Shown here: piece after piece, positions 47,595 to 57,013 of the stretch | Numbering within the stretch: the stretch's first letter is position 1 | How the letters are laid out: each line of letters starts with the position of its first letter | Assembly (NCBI RefSeq): GCF_010728325.1 | Contig: NZ_AP022570.1 | Coordinates: 744,001-808,000, forward strand | Direction: 5' to 3' | DNA from: Mycolicibacterium poriferae | GTDB lineage: Bacteria > Actinomycetota > Actinomycetes > Mycobacteriales > Mycobacteriaceae | Length of the DNA: 64,000 nucleotides | Notes under the pieces: generated by a model | What the model was told of the DNA's origin: nothing | Seen by the model: only the letters and a program-made list of their open reading frames with translations | The model's database searches: none | Program-made: the position numbers and the translations under genes

Positions 47595-48311
47595 CTACAC
47601 ACGCGAGGCCAGTAGCGAGGACAGCGGCCGGAATGGCTGCAGCCATGCGCCCTGCTCAGGTAGCGAATCGAGGCCGATTCGCGGTAGCGGCTCCCGGAAG
47701 ACACCGTCGATGTCCTCCAGGTCGACGAACTCCAAGGTATCCGACGCTAGCGCCCAACTGGCATGTTCGCGAAATCCGAGGACCTGAACCTCGACGCCTT
47801 CTTCAGCGAGGTTCTCGAGCGGCTGTTTGAACGCCTGCCCGTCCGCCGAGGCGACCAGCACGGCGGCCAGTCCCTCGGTGCGGCGCACCGCGATGTGCTC
47901 GAGCATGTCGGAGTCCACATCGCTGTCGTCGTCGATCTTGGGCTTGGCGAACACGGCGAAGCCGACGTTGCGCAACGCCTCCACCCAGGGACGTACGACG
48001 TCCGCGCTGCCCGGCGCGATGTTGGTGAACACCGTGGCCTCCGGCTCGAGCGCCACGCTGCGGCCGGCCTGCGCGTGTTGCGCGGACAGGTCGGCGGTGC
48101 GCGCCAGCAGCCATCGGCCCAGCGCGTCGAAACGTGGTCGGTGCGCCGCGGTGGGCCGACCACCCAGAATCGACCCCAGCCCCATGTCCAGGTTCGGGGC
48201 GTCCCAGACCAGCAGCACGCGGGAGGCAGTGGGCGTGCCGGGGGCCCTGGCGTCGTCTCCGGGGACGGTGCCGTCCGCGCTCATGTCCGGGATGTTCTCG
48301 GTCACGCTCAC
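47595..48311 (-). CDS. NYN domain protein (Rv0207c-like)
   Basis: 238 residues from GTG 48311, which overlaps the trmB stop. The fold begins RVLLVWDAPNLDMGLGSILGG, with acidic residues at DAPNLD, IDDDSDVDSDMLEH and VLVASADGQAF, the pattern of the NYN (PIN-like) nuclease domain. It is always between trmB and mmpL3 in mycobacteria as far as I recall. RNA processing is a plausible role, not shown by the sequence. Confidence 0.88.
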   Translation of the reverse strand: MSVTENIPDMSADGTVPGDDARAPGTPTASRVLLVWDAPNLDMGLGSILGGRPTAAHRPRFDALGRWLLARTADLSAQHAQAGRSVALEPEATVFTNIAPGSADVVRPWVEALRNVGFAVFAKPKIDDDSDVDSDMLEHIAVRRTEGLAAVLVASADGQAFKQPLENLAEEGVEVQVLGFREHASWALASDTLEFVDLEDIDGVFREPLPRIGLDSLPEQGAWLQPFRPLSSLLASRV

Positions 48312-49093
48312 GGGATGCGCTCCCACAGCAGCTCCGTGACGATGGGGCCGGCCAGCGCTTTGCGCTCGTACTTCGTCACCGGCCGGGACACCGAGATGGG
48401 CAGCTCGGCGGTGTCGCGGTCGATTCGGCGCAGCCGGGGCTCGGCGTCACCGACCTCGGCGATGTGTTCGGCGTAACCGAGATGGTCGGTTGCGGCGTGC
48501 AGCACACCGCCGGGTCGCAGTCGATCGGCGATCAACGCCATCGTGTCCGCCTGCAGCAGACGCCGTTTGTGGTGCCGGGCCTTGGGCCACGGGTCGGGGA
48601 AGAAGACCCGTACGCCGGTCAGCGAATCCGGCCCGACCATGTGAGTCAGCACGTCCACGCCGTCCCCGCGGACCAGCCGGATGTTGGTCACCTCGGCGCG
48701 GTCGATGGCACTGAGCAGCTGGGCCAGCCCCCGGCGGTACACCTCGACGGCGATGACGTCGAGGTCCGGCTCGGCCTGCGCCATCGCCAGCGTCGAGGTG
48801 CCGGTGCCGCACCCGATCTCCAGGATCAGCGGCGCCTGCCGGCCGAACCACGCGTCGGTGTCCAGCAGCGGTGCGGAAGACTCCCCGTGTCGGGCCTCGG
48901 TACCCAGCTGCGGCCAGCGCTCGTCCCAGACCGCCTGCTGACGGTCCGAGATCGTCGACCGCCGGGCCCGGAAGCTGGTGACGCGGCGGTGACCATGCGT
49001 AGGGGCGTCCTGACCAGGGACGACGGACCCGGACGACGCCAGCTCATCGGCGACGTCAGGGCCCGGAGCATGCATCCGTCCATGGTCGCTCAT
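48308..49093 (-). CDS. trmB: tRNA (guanine-N7)-methyltransferase
   Basis: 261 residues from ATG 49093 (a TTG one codon earlier is possible). SAM motif LILEIGCGTGTSTLAMA, acidic strand VIAVEVYRRG, and the TrmB signature FFPDPWPKARHHKRRL are all present. It methylates G46 of tRNA to m7G. The N-terminal 40 residues are a variable extension. Coupled by 4 bp to the NYN gene. Corresponds to Rv0208c. Confidence 0.96.
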   Translation of the reverse strand: MSDHGRMHAPGPDVADELASSGSVVPGQDAPTHGHRRVTSFRARRSTISDRQQAVWDERWPQLGTEARHGESSAPLLDTDAWFGRQAPLILEIGCGTGTSTLAMAQAEPDLDVIAVEVYRRGLAQLLSAIDRAEVTNIRLVRGDGVDVLTHMVGPDSLTGVRVFFPDPWPKARHHKRRLLQADTMALIADRLRPGGVLHAATDHLGYAEHIAEVGDAEPRLRRIDRDTAELPISVSRPVTKYERKALAGPIVTELLWERIP

Positions 49094-49242
49094 CAACGCC
49101 TGACTCCCTGCATCGTGTTACAGATTGATACCCAACAGTTGCCTACCATGCCTACCCGCTGGTAACCGGTCCGGCGAGCACTGGATCGAGCCCGGAAAAA
49201 GGTGTCCGGGGTGGTCCACCCGTGGTGGGAGGATTCCTGTGC

Positions 49243-50253
49243 ATGAGCTGGACATTTTCCAGCCCTGACCGGGGGCGGCACATCTTCGCTGATGTGCTGG
49301 CGCGGTATGCGGCGCAGACAGGCGACGGGCGACTGGGCACCGTCGAGAGTCGCGTGCGCGCTGCTGTCAGGGTAGCGGTGACCGGCCGGCAGGGGGTGGG
49401 CCGAAGCCAGGTCGCCACCGCGCTCTCCGGTGCCGGGCTCGTGGTCACGCCCGACGTGGATGGCGCCGACGCGCACGTGCGGGTCATCGCCGAGGCGCTC
49501 AAGCCCGAGGACGAGCGGGCGCTTCGGGATCGCTCGGTGCCCGCCGTGGTGGTGTTGAACAAGGCGGACCTGGCCGGCGCCGACCCGGGCGGGCCGTTGG
49601 CCGGGGCGGAGCGCACGGCCGCCCGGTTGGCGGCCGAACGCGGGCTGACCGTCGTGCCGATGGTCGCCTCGCTCGCCGACGTCGCGTTGGGTGACGAGGA
49701 TATGGCGGCGCTGCGGGCTCTGGCGCGCTGCGCGGCCGACATGACGTCCACCGACGCGTTCGTCGCGGCACCGCACGACGTACCGGGTGCGGTGCGGTCG
49801 CGGCTGCTGGTCATGCTGGACCGGTTCGGGCTGGCGCACGCCATTCTCGCCGTGGCCGAGGGCGCTGCGGCCGGCCCGGTGGCGCAGCGGTTGCGGGAGC
49901 TCAGCCACCTCGACCGGGTCCTGGACCGGGTGACGGCCGCGGCGGCACCGGTCCGCTATCACCGGATCGCTGCCGCGCTGGTCGAACTGCGCATTCTCGC
50001 CGCGTGCAGTGGTGACGAGCAGCTCGCGGCATTCTGCTGCGCGGACGACACGGTGCTCGCGGTCAGCGCCGCCGCCGTCGACGTCGTCGAGGCCAGCGGG
50101 GGCAGCGTCGCCGGCGGGGACGGCCCGGAGGATCACCTGAAGCGGGCGCTGCGGTGGCGGAGCTACGGCCAGGGTCCCGTGAGCCCGCTCCATCAGCGCT
50201 GCGCGGACGACATCGTGCGGGGCTCGCTGCGGCTGCTGGACCGCGTCCGGTGA
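49243..50253 (+). CDS. Degenerate GTPase-like protein (Rv0209-like)
   Basis: 336 residues from ATG 49243, with GGGAGGA about 9 bases upstream (GTG 49222 is an alternative). VRVAVTGRQGVGRSQVATAL resembles a P-loop but has Arg in place of the usual Lys in GxxGxGK[ST]; VVVLNKADLAG is a good G4 (NKxD) motif. The rest is alpha-helical without membrane segments. It is coupled (GTGA overlap) to a second GTPase-like gene that carries membrane helices, so the two may form one membrane-linked device. Role unknown. Confidence 0.8.
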   Translation: MSWTFSSPDRGRHIFADVLARYAAQTGDGRLGTVESRVRAAVRVAVTGRQGVGRSQVATALSGAGLVVTPDVDGADAHVRVIAEALKPEDERALRDRSVPAVVVLNKADLAGADPGGPLAGAERTAARLAAERGLTVVPMVASLADVALGDEDMAALRALARCAADMTSTDAFVAAPHDVPGAVRSRLLVMLDRFGLAHAILAVAEGAAAGPVAQRLRELSHLDRVLDRVTAAAAPVRYHRIAAALVELRILAACSGDEQLAAFCCADDTVLAVSAAAVDVVEASGGSVAGGDGPEDHLKRALRWRSYGQGPVSPLHQRCADDIVRGSLRLLDRVR

Positions 50254-51623
50254 CGGTGCTGACGGCGAGGACGACGGTGGTGCACGTCACCGGGCCGCCG
50301 CGGGCCGGGGTCAGCAGCGTCGCCGCGTGTCTGCGCGACCGGATGCCCGATGTGACCGTGGTCGACGCCGCCGACCCGGCCCGTACGCGCGACGTCCCCG
50401 ACGTCCCCGATGTTGTCGTCTTCGTCGTCTCGGCGGTCGCGCCGATCACCGAGTCGGACTGCGCGCTGGCCGTCTCGGCCTGCCGGTCGACGGATGCGGT
50501 GATCGCGGTGCTCACCAAGATCGACGACCACCGCGACTGGCGCGGTGTGCTGGCCACCAGCCGGCAGCGGCTGGCCGACTGTGCGGCCCGATTCGCGTCG
50601 GTGCGCTGGGTGACCGCCGCCGCCGCGCCCCGGCTCGGCGAGCCTGCGGTCGACGACGTCGTCGCTGCGCTCACTGCGGCGCTGTCCGACCCCGATCTCG
50701 CGCGACGCAACACGCTGCGCCGGTGGGAAGCCCGCCTCGGCGCGGCGCTCACCGGGATGCACGCCGCGGACTCCGGGCACCTTGCCCGGGTGAGCACGCT
50801 GCGCGCACACCGGGATACGTTGGTGCGCAACCATCTTCCGTCGGGGGCGGTGTCCGTGCGCCATCCGATGCAGCGCGCCCGGCTGGAGTTGGCCTCGGCC
50901 GCGCGGCAACGGTGCGTGACGCTGCGCACCGAACTCTTGGGGGCTGCGGCCGAGACGACCGCGGTCGCGGAGATCGAGGAGCGCGTGCGCCGACGATGCG
51001 GCGAGGTGATCGCCGAGGTCGACGAGCAGACAGAACGGCGGCTGCACGACCTGGCGAGCGAGCTCGGGGCGAGCCTGCCGGAGCCGTCGGCAATGGCCGA
51101 GGTGTGTCTCGGGGATCCGCCGCTGCGGCAGCGGCGTCTGGAGGCGCGTGTGACGACGGTGCTCGGGGCCGGCTTCGGATTCGGTGCCGGCCTGGTGGTG
51201 GCGCGCTGGGTCACCGGCCTCGCGCCCGGGCTGACCGTGGCCGGGGCGCTGGTCGGGGCGGCGGTCGGGCTCGCCCTGACGCTGTGGGTGGTGGCCGCGC
51301 GGGCGCTGCTGTATCGACGCGCGGTTCTGGCCCAGTGGATCGGGGAGGCGACTGGCACGGTCCGCGCGGCGCTCGACGAGCGGATCGCGTCGCGTCTGCT
51401 GGCCGCCGAGGCGGCGGTCACCACCGCCCGGCTGGCCCAGCGCGCCGGCATGGCCGAGCGCGTCGCCGAGTGCGACGCGCAGCTGCGCGGCCACGTTCTC
51501 GCCGCCCGCCGCGCCCAGGCGCTCCGGGAGGCCAGTGAACCCGGGCTGGCGCGGGTGTTGACCGTCGTGCGGGACGGTTTGCGGGAACCGGATTCGACGC
51601 GCACACTTGTTACCGATCGGTAG
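50250..51623 (+). CDS. GTPase-like membrane protein (Rv0210-like)
   Basis: 457 residues from GTG 50250. N-terminal TVVHVTGPPRAGVSSVAACL is a P-loop-like segment without the lysine; VLTKIDDHRDW gives a G4-like TKxD. A long helical region follows, then a hydrophobic hairpin (about residues 308-355: GAGFGFGAGLVVARWV and AGALVGAAVGLALTLWVVAA) and a coiled-coil-like end. The order GTPase head, helical stalk, membrane hairpin, helical stalk is reminiscent of bacterial dynamin-like proteins, but sequence alone does not prove this. Confidence 0.75.
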   Translation: MTVLTARTTVVHVTGPPRAGVSSVAACLRDRMPDVTVVDAADPARTRDVPDVPDVVVFVVSAVAPITESDCALAVSACRSTDAVIAVLTKIDDHRDWRGVLATSRQRLADCAARFASVRWVTAAAAPRLGEPAVDDVVAALTAALSDPDLARRNTLRRWEARLGAALTGMHAADSGHLARVSTLRAHRDTLVRNHLPSGAVSVRHPMQRARLELASAARQRCVTLRTELLGAAAETTAVAEIEERVRRRCGEVIAEVDEQTERRLHDLASELGASLPEPSAMAEVCLGDPPLRQRRLEARVTTVLGAGFGFGAGLVVARWVTGLAPGLTVAGALVGAAVGLALTLWVVAARALLYRRAVLAQWIGEATGTVRAALDERIASRLLAAEAAVTTARLAQRAGMAERVAECDAQLRGHVLAARRAQALREASEPGLARVLTVVRDGLREPDSTRTLVTDR

Positions 51624-51818
51624 CAGGCCCGGTGGAGGGCATCTGAATCGTTCCTGTGAGTGAACGGACATAGTCCTGAATTCCCGCGGGTATGTCACCC
51701 GCGTTAACCTCGATACCAGGGGCGGCGCTGGCTGCTACCGATTTCGGGCCTGTGGCCCCGGATCGCGCAGCTGCGTCCCGGCAGACATCTCGCAGGACGA
51801 TGCAGGAGACGACACAGC

Positions 51819-53645
51819 ATGACCGCAGCGACCATTCCAGGTCTGGATTCCGCACCGACGAAGCATGAGGGGCTGCTGGCCTGGGTGCGGGAGGTCGCGG
51901 AGCTGACTCAGCCCGATCGCGTCGCCTGGGCCGACGGGTCCGACGAGGAGAACCAGGCCCTGTGCGACCAGCTGGTCGAGGCGGGCACGTTCCAGAAGCT
52001 CAACCCGGAGAAGAAGCCCAACTCCTACCTGGCGCTGTCCGATCCGTCCGACGTGGCGCGCGTCGAGTCGCGCACCTTCATCTGTTCGCAGCGTGAGATC
52101 GACGCCGGCCCGACGAACAACTGGATGGATCCGGCCGAGATGCGCGGCCTCATGACCGACCTGTACCGCGGCAGCATGCGGGGCCGCACGATGTGGGTGG
52201 TCCCGTTCTGCATGGGTCCGCTCGAGGCCGAGGATCCCAAGCTGGGCGTCGAGATCACCGACTCTGAGTACGTCGTCGTCTCGATGCGCACCATGACCCG
52301 GATGGGTAGGGCCGCGCTGGACAAGATGGGCACCGACGGCTTCTTCGTCAAGGCGCTGCACTCCATCGGTGCCCCGCTGGAGCCGGGCGAGAAGGACGTG
52401 CCGTGGCCCTGCAACGACACCAAATACATCACGCACTTCCCCGAGACCCGCGAGATCTGGAGCTTCGGTTCCGGCTACGGCGGCAACGCGCTGCTGGGTA
52501 AGAAGTGCTACTCGCTGCGCATCGCGTCGGCGATGGCGCACGACGAGGGCTGGCTCGCCGAGCACATGCTGATCCTCAAGTTGATCTCCCCGGAGAACAA
52601 GGCCTACTACATCGCCGCGGCGTTCCCGTCGGCGTGCGGCAAGACCAACCTCGCGATGCTGCAGCCGACCATCCCGGGCTGGCGCGCCGAGACCGTCGGT
52701 GACGACATCGCCTGGATGCGCTTCGGCAAGGACGGCCGCCTCTATGCCACCAACCCCGAGTTCGGGTTCTTCGGTGTCGCGCCGGGCACCAACTGGGACT
52801 CCAACCCCAACGCCATGAAGACCATCGCCGCCGGCAACACCGTGTTCACCAACGTCGCGAAGACCGACGACGGCGACGTGTGGTGGGAAGGCCTGGAGGG
52901 TGAGCCCGACCACCTGATCGACTGGAAGGGCAACGACTACATCCTGCGGGAGACGGAAACCAAGGCGGCGCACCCGAATTCGCGCTACTGCACACCGATC
53001 TCGCAGTGCCCCACGTTGGCTCCGGAGTGGGACGACCCGCAGGGCGTGCCGATCTCGGCGATCCTGTTCGGCGGACGCCGCAAGACCACCGTCCCGTTGA
53101 TCACCGAGGCGCGCGACTGGCAGCACGGTGTGTTCATCGGGGCCACGTTGGGCAGCGAGCAGACGGCCGCGGCCGAGGGCAAGGTCGGCACCGTGCGTCG
53201 CGACCCGATGGCGATGCTGCCGTTCATGGGCTACAACGTCGGTGACTACTTCCAGCACTGGATCAACATCGGCAAGCAGGCCGACGAGTCCAAGTTGCCG
53301 AAGGTGTTCTTCGTCAACTGGTTCCGCCGCGGCGACGACGGCCGGTTCCTGTGGCCCGGCTTCGGTGAGAACAGCCGGGTGCTCAAGTGGGCCATCGAGC
53401 GCATCGAGCACACGGCCGACGGCAAGAGCACGCCGATCGGCATCGTGCCCACCGCCGCCGATCTGGATCTGGACGGGCTCGACGTCGACGCCGCTGATGT
53501 CGACGAGGCGCTGAAGGTGGTCCCCGACGAGTGGCGCAACGAGCTGCCGCTGATCGAGGAATGGTTCGAGTTCGTCGGCGAGAAGTTGCCCACCAGCATC
53601 AAGGACGAGTTCGACGCGCTCAAGCACCGCCTCGACGAAGCCTGA
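51819..53645 (+). CDS. pckG: GTP-dependent phosphoenolpyruvate carboxykinase
   Basis: 608 residues, the usual length. The nucleotide-binding loop [12 protein letters not shown] (near residue 270), the metal-binding region GDDIAWM, and the GTP-enzyme segment [19 protein letters not shown] identify the GTP class. It interconverts oxaloacetate and PEP, the first step of gluconeogenesis, important in mycobacteria growing on fatty acids. Corresponds to Rv0211. The 195-bp gap upstream has no clear promoter that I could assign. Confidence 0.97.
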   Translation: MTAATIPGLDSAPTKHEGLLAWVREVAELTQPDRVAWADGSDEENQALCDQLVEAGTFQKLNPEKKPNSYLALSDPSDVARVESRTFICSQREIDAGPTNNWMDPAEMRGLMTDLYRGSMRGRTMWVVPFCMGPLEAEDPKLGVEITDSEYVVVSMRTMTRMGRAALDKMGTDGFFVKALHSIGAPLEPGEKDVPWPCNDTKYITHFPETREIWSFGSGYGGNALLGKKCYSLRIASAMAHDEGWLAEHMLILKLISPENKAYYIAAAFPSACGKTNLAMLQPTIPGWRAETVGDDIAWMRFGKDGRLYATNPEFGFFGVAPGTNWDSNPNAMKTIAAGNTVFTNVAKTDDGDVWWEGLEGEPDHLIDWKGNDYILRETETKAAHPNSRYCTPISQCPTLAPEWDDPQGVPISAILFGGRRKTTVPLITEARDWQHGVFIGATLGSEQTAAAEGKVGTVRRDPMAMLPFMGYNVGDYFQHWINIGKQADESKLPKVFFVNWFRRGDDGRFLWPGFGENSRVLKWAIERIEHTADGKSTPIGIVPTAADLDLDGLDVDAADVDEALKVVPDEWRNELPLIEEWFEFVGEKLPTSIKDEFDALKHRLDEA

Positions 53646-53706
53646 CAAGGCCTGCGCGCCCACCGATTGTTCGGCCTCGCGAGAGTGCGGGTCTACACGC
53701 CGACTG

Positions 53707-53722
53707 CTTGACACCTGTCAAG
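53707..53722. promoter_or_regulatory. Palindromic operator over the fadD4 promoter
   Basis: CTTGACACCTGTCAAG has perfect 7-bp arms around a 2-bp spacer and contains a TTGACA -35 (53708-53713). A TATTCT -10 lies at 53733-53738 (19-bp spacing), 6 bases before the ATG, suggesting a leaderless transcript. A repressor bound here would cover the -35; a TetR-type fatty-acid regulator is a guess. Confidence 0.6.
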
Positions 53723-53744
53723 TACGGCGAAGTATTCTCACCGC

Positions 53745-55268
53745 ATGCAGATCCGCGACACTGCCGTTGCCACCCCCGACAAGCCCGCCGTCATCATGTA
53801 TCCCTCGGGGACGGTGGTGACCTTCGGTGAACTGGAGGCCCGGGCCAACCGCCTGGCGCACCTGTTCCGCAAGGCCGGACTGGTCGAGGGCGACGCGGTC
53901 GCGATCCTGATGGAGAACAACGCCCACATGCACGCGGTCATGTGGGCCGCCCGCCGTGCGGGGCTGTACTACGTGCCGATCAACACGCACCTGACCGCGG
54001 CGGAGGCGGCCTACATCATCGACAACAGCGCAGCCAAGGCGATTGTCGGATCGGCCAAGCTGACCGACACCCTGGCAGGCTTGGCCGACGAACTGCCCAA
54101 CGGCCTACCGTCGTTGCTGCTGATCGCCGACGGCACCCTGCCGGGATGGTCGAGCTACCCCGAATGCGTGGCCGACCAACCGGATACCCCGATCGACGAC
54201 GAGATCGAGGGCGATCTGCTGCAGTACTCCTCGGGCACGACCGGCCGCCCCAAGGGCATCAAACGCGAACTGCCGCACGTACCGCCGTCGGAGGCGCCGG
54301 GCCTGATGGCCGCACTGGTGTCGTTCTGGATGCACCCTGACACGGTGTATCTGAGTCCCGCACCGCTTTATCACACCGCCCCCTCGGTGTGGTCGATGCA
54401 GACCCAGGCCGGCGGCATCACCACGGTGGTGATGGAGAAGTTCGACGCCGAGGGCGCCCTGGACGCGATCGCCAAACATCGCGTCACCCACGGCCAGTTC
54501 GTCCCGGTGATGTTCACCCGCATGCTCAAGCTCCCCGACGAGGTCCGCAAGGCCTACGACGTGTCGAGCCTGGAGCGGGTCATGCATGCCGCGGCGCCGT
54601 GCCCGGTGGAGATCAAGAAGCAGATGATCGACTGGTGGGGCCCGATCGTCGACGAGTACTACGCCTCGTCCGAAGCGCACGGCTCGACATTGATCACCGC
54701 TGAGGAGTGGCTCACCCACCCGGGCTCGGTCGGCCGCCCGCTGGCCGGTGCGGTGCACATCGTCGGCGAAGACGGCACCGAGTTGCCGCCCGGTGAGCCC
54801 GGCGAGATCTATTTCGAGGGCGGCTTCGACTTCGAGTACCTCAACGACCCCGACAAGACGGCGTCGTCGCGACATGCCAGCGGCTGGAAGACCGTCGGCG
54901 ACATCGGCTACGTCGACGAGGAGGGCTACCTGTACCTCACCGACCGCAGGCACCACATGATCATCTCCGGCGGGGTGAACATCTACCCGCAGGAGGCGGA
55001 GAACCTGCTGGTCACCCATCCGAAGGTGATGGATGCCGCGGTGTTCGGCGTGCCGGACGACGAAATGGGTCAACGCGTCAAGGCGGTCGTGCAGACCGTC
55101 GACCCCGCCGACGCCACACCGGAGTTCGCCGACGAACTCCTGGCCTGGCTGCGCGATCGCCTCGCGCACTACAAGTGCCCACGATCGATATCGTTCGAGG
55201 CGCAGCTGCCCCGCACCGACACCGGCAAGCTGTACAAGCAGGAACTGATCGCGAGATACTCGCGCTGA
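53745..55268 (+). CDS. fadD4: Acyl-CoA synthetase FadD4
   Basis: 507 residues. AMP-binding signature LQYSSGTTGRPKGIKRE, the EAHGST motif, GDIGYVDEEGYLYLTDRRHHMIISGGVNIYPQEAENLL, and the C-terminal catalytic-lysine region TDTGKLYKQEL. It activates a carboxylic acid (fatty or aromatic) to its CoA ester through an adenylate. Corresponds to Rv0214 by order; homologues of Rv0212c-Rv0213c are absent here. The stop overlaps the start of a crotonase gene by one base, so the acid activated is probably then processed by that enzyme. Confidence 0.93.
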   Translation: MQIRDTAVATPDKPAVIMYPSGTVVTFGELEARANRLAHLFRKAGLVEGDAVAILMENNAHMHAVMWAARRAGLYYVPINTHLTAAEAAYIIDNSAAKAIVGSAKLTDTLAGLADELPNGLPSLLLIADGTLPGWSSYPECVADQPDTPIDDEIEGDLLQYSSGTTGRPKGIKRELPHVPPSEAPGLMAALVSFWMHPDTVYLSPAPLYHTAPSVWSMQTQAGGITTVVMEKFDAEGALDAIAKHRVTHGQFVPVMFTRMLKLPDEVRKAYDVSSLERVMHAAAPCPVEIKKQMIDWWGPIVDEYYASSEAHGSTLITAEEWLTHPGSVGRPLAGAVHIVGEDGTELPPGEPGEIYFEGGFDFEYLNDPDKTASSRHASGWKTVGDIGYVDEEGYLYLTDRRHHMIISGGVNIYPQEAENLLVTHPKVMDAAVFGVPDDEMGQRVKAVVQTVDPADATPEFADELLAWLRDRLAHYKCPRSISFEAQLPRTDTGKLYKQELIARYSR

Positions 55269-56224
55269 TGCATGTCGCCGACCTGTCGGAGCCCCCGCCG
55301 CTCGAGGACGCGGGCCCGCCGGGCGTCGTGGTCGCAGTCGGCGACCTCGACTCGGCACACGCCGAATACTGGCTGCAGCGTGCTAGTTTCACGCTGACCG
55401 AGCACTCGAGCGCCGACCCCCGCACGGTGTGCGTCGATTCGGTGCCCGACGTCCTCGCCGTCCTGCAACGGCGGTGCAGCACCTGGCCGGTGGCGGCGGC
55501 GACCGGTGACGACGTGCTGCGAACGGTCGACATCTCGGCGCCCGCCTTCGCCGGGGTGATCACCGAGTCGCTGGCCTACTCGACGCTGCAAAGCGGCGCC
55601 GAGTTCGCCGCCTGGCTGCACCGTCGCGGACCCAGAACCGTTCCCGACGATGCAGATCCGGTACTGGCCGACCGCGACGCGGACACGCTGCGCATCCGGT
55701 TCAACCGGCCGCGACGGCACAACGCGTTCACCACCGCAGCACGGGCGGCCTTGCTCGACGCCCTCACCGTCGCCAGGCTGGACCCGACCGTCACCGAGGT
55801 CGTGCTCGCCGGAACCGGCCCTTCGTTCTGCAGCGGCGGTGATCTCGACGAGTTCGGCACGTTCACCGACCCGGCCGCCGCGCATCTGGCCCGCACCCGC
55901 CACAGCCCCGCGCTGGCGCTGGACGAACTGCGCGGCTGCCTCGGTCAGCGGCTCCGCGCGCAGATACACGGACAGGTGCTCGGCAGCGGCCTGGAGATGG
56001 CGGCGTTCTGCGGTCGGGTGAGCGCCGACCCGCAGACGCGGATGGGGCTGCCCGAGCTCGAGCTCGGCCTCATCCCGGGTGCGGGCGGGACCGTGAGCAT
56101 CACCCGCCGAATCAGACGATGGCGCACCGCCTATCTGTTCCTGACCGGTGCTCTCATCGACGCGCGGCAGGCACTGCAGTGGGGCTTGGTCGACGAGGTC
56201 ACCGCTGACGGGCCGGCCGGATGA
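55268..56224 (+). CDS. Enoyl-CoA hydratase/isomerase with N-terminal extension
   Basis: 318 residues from ATG 55268. The crotonase fold starts only near residue 135 (IRFNRPRRHNAFT); oxyanion-hole segments FCSGGDLDEFG and GQVLGSGLEMAAFC and the second catalytic glutamate in LPELELGLIPGAGG are intact. The first 130 residues form an extra domain I do not recognise, containing VDSVPDVLAVLQRRC. Co-transcribed with fadD4. The last 26 bp overlap the convergent SDR gene. Confidence 0.87.
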   Translation: MHVADLSEPPPLEDAGPPGVVVAVGDLDSAHAEYWLQRASFTLTEHSSADPRTVCVDSVPDVLAVLQRRCSTWPVAAATGDDVLRTVDISAPAFAGVITESLAYSTLQSGAEFAAWLHRRGPRTVPDDADPVLADRDADTLRIRFNRPRRHNAFTTAARAALLDALTVARLDPTVTEVVLAGTGPSFCSGGDLDEFGTFTDPAAAHLARTRHSPALALDELRGCLGQRLRAQIHGQVLGSGLEMAAFCGRVSADPQTRMGLPELELGLIPGAGGTVSITRRIRRWRTAYLFLTGALIDARQALQWGLVDEVTADGPAG

Positions 56225-56927
56225 TCATCTCGTTGACATCCACGTCGGCCGGCTGGGCGATGGCGAATGCGACCGCGGCTGCGATGGCGTCCGGGGAGAT
56301 CGCCGCGGCCCGGTAGTCGCGCATCGCCGCGCTCGCAGTCGGATCGGTGATCGTCTGCGCTAGTTCGGATTCGACGACGCCCGGCGACACGGTGGTCACC
56401 CGGATCGACGGGTCGGACTCCAGACGCAGGCCCTCGGTGATCGCCCACGCCGCGTGCTTGGTCGCCGAATAGACCGCCGCGGTGGGGACCACCTCGTGCG
56501 CGCCGACCGACGCGACGGTGATGACGTGCCCTGCGCCCTGCCGCTGAAAGTGGGGGAGGGTGGCGGCGATGCCGTGCAGCAGGCCACGCACATTCACGTC
56601 GATCATCCAGTTCCACTGCTCGACGAGCAGGGCATCCAGCCGTGACAGCGGCATCACGCCGGCGTTGTTGACGATGACGTCCACCCGGCCGTGCGCCGCG
56701 ACGGTGGCGTCGACGAAGGCCCTCACGTCCGCCGGGTCGGTGACGTCGAGACGGCGTGTCTCGATGCTGCCGCCGGTGCCCTCGACGCTGTGGGCCAGAT
56801 CGGTCAGCCGGTCGGTGCGTCGCGCGCCGGCAACGACATGGTGCCCCGCTGCGGCGAGCCGCGTGGCCACGGCTGCACCGATTCCGCTGCTGGCTCCGGT
56901 GACGAGGACGATCTTCGATTCGGTCAT
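56199..56927 (-). CDS. Short-chain dehydrogenase/reductase
   Basis: 242 residues from ATG 56927. TGASSGIGAAVA is the NAD(P)-binding motif, NNAG and the catalytic YSATK are present (AAVYSATKHAAWAI). Arg residues after the second strand (ARRTDR) favour NADP(H). Divergent from the MmyB-like regulator gene, a pairing common in actinobacteria. Substrate unknown. Confidence 0.92.
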   Translation of the reverse strand: MTESKIVLVTGASSGIGAAVATRLAAAGHHVVAGARRTDRLTDLAHSVEGTGGSIETRRLDVTDPADVRAFVDATVAAHGRVDVIVNNAGVMPLSRLDALLVEQWNWMIDVNVRGLLHGIAATLPHFQRQGAGHVITVASVGAHEVVPTAAVYSATKHAAWAITEGLRLESDPSIRVTTVSPGVVESELAQTITDPTASAAMRDYRAAAISPDAIAAAVAFAIAQPADVDVNEMIIRPARQR

Positions 56928-56962
56928 GCTCCCAGCTTCGACAACCGAGGCCGGCTCAACCA

Positions 56963-56977
56963 GGGTGCATTGCACCC
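56963..56977. promoter_or_regulatory. Palindrome between SDR and its divergent regulator
   Basis: GGGTGCATTGCACCC has perfect 7-bp arms around one T. It sits 36 bp upstream of each divergent start codon (SDR start 56927; regulator start 57014). Probable operator for the MmyB-like regulator controlling both genes. Confidence 0.65.
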
Positions 56978-57013
56978 ATCCGGCGCCGCGGTAGCGGCTC
57001 CTATGCTGGCGGG

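Noticed and set aside
47569-47598. GTAGAA/TTCTAC inverted repeat between mmpL3 and the NYN gene as a terminator
   Set aside because: Arms are only 6 bp with an 18-base loop, and the genes run in the same direction; probably chance.
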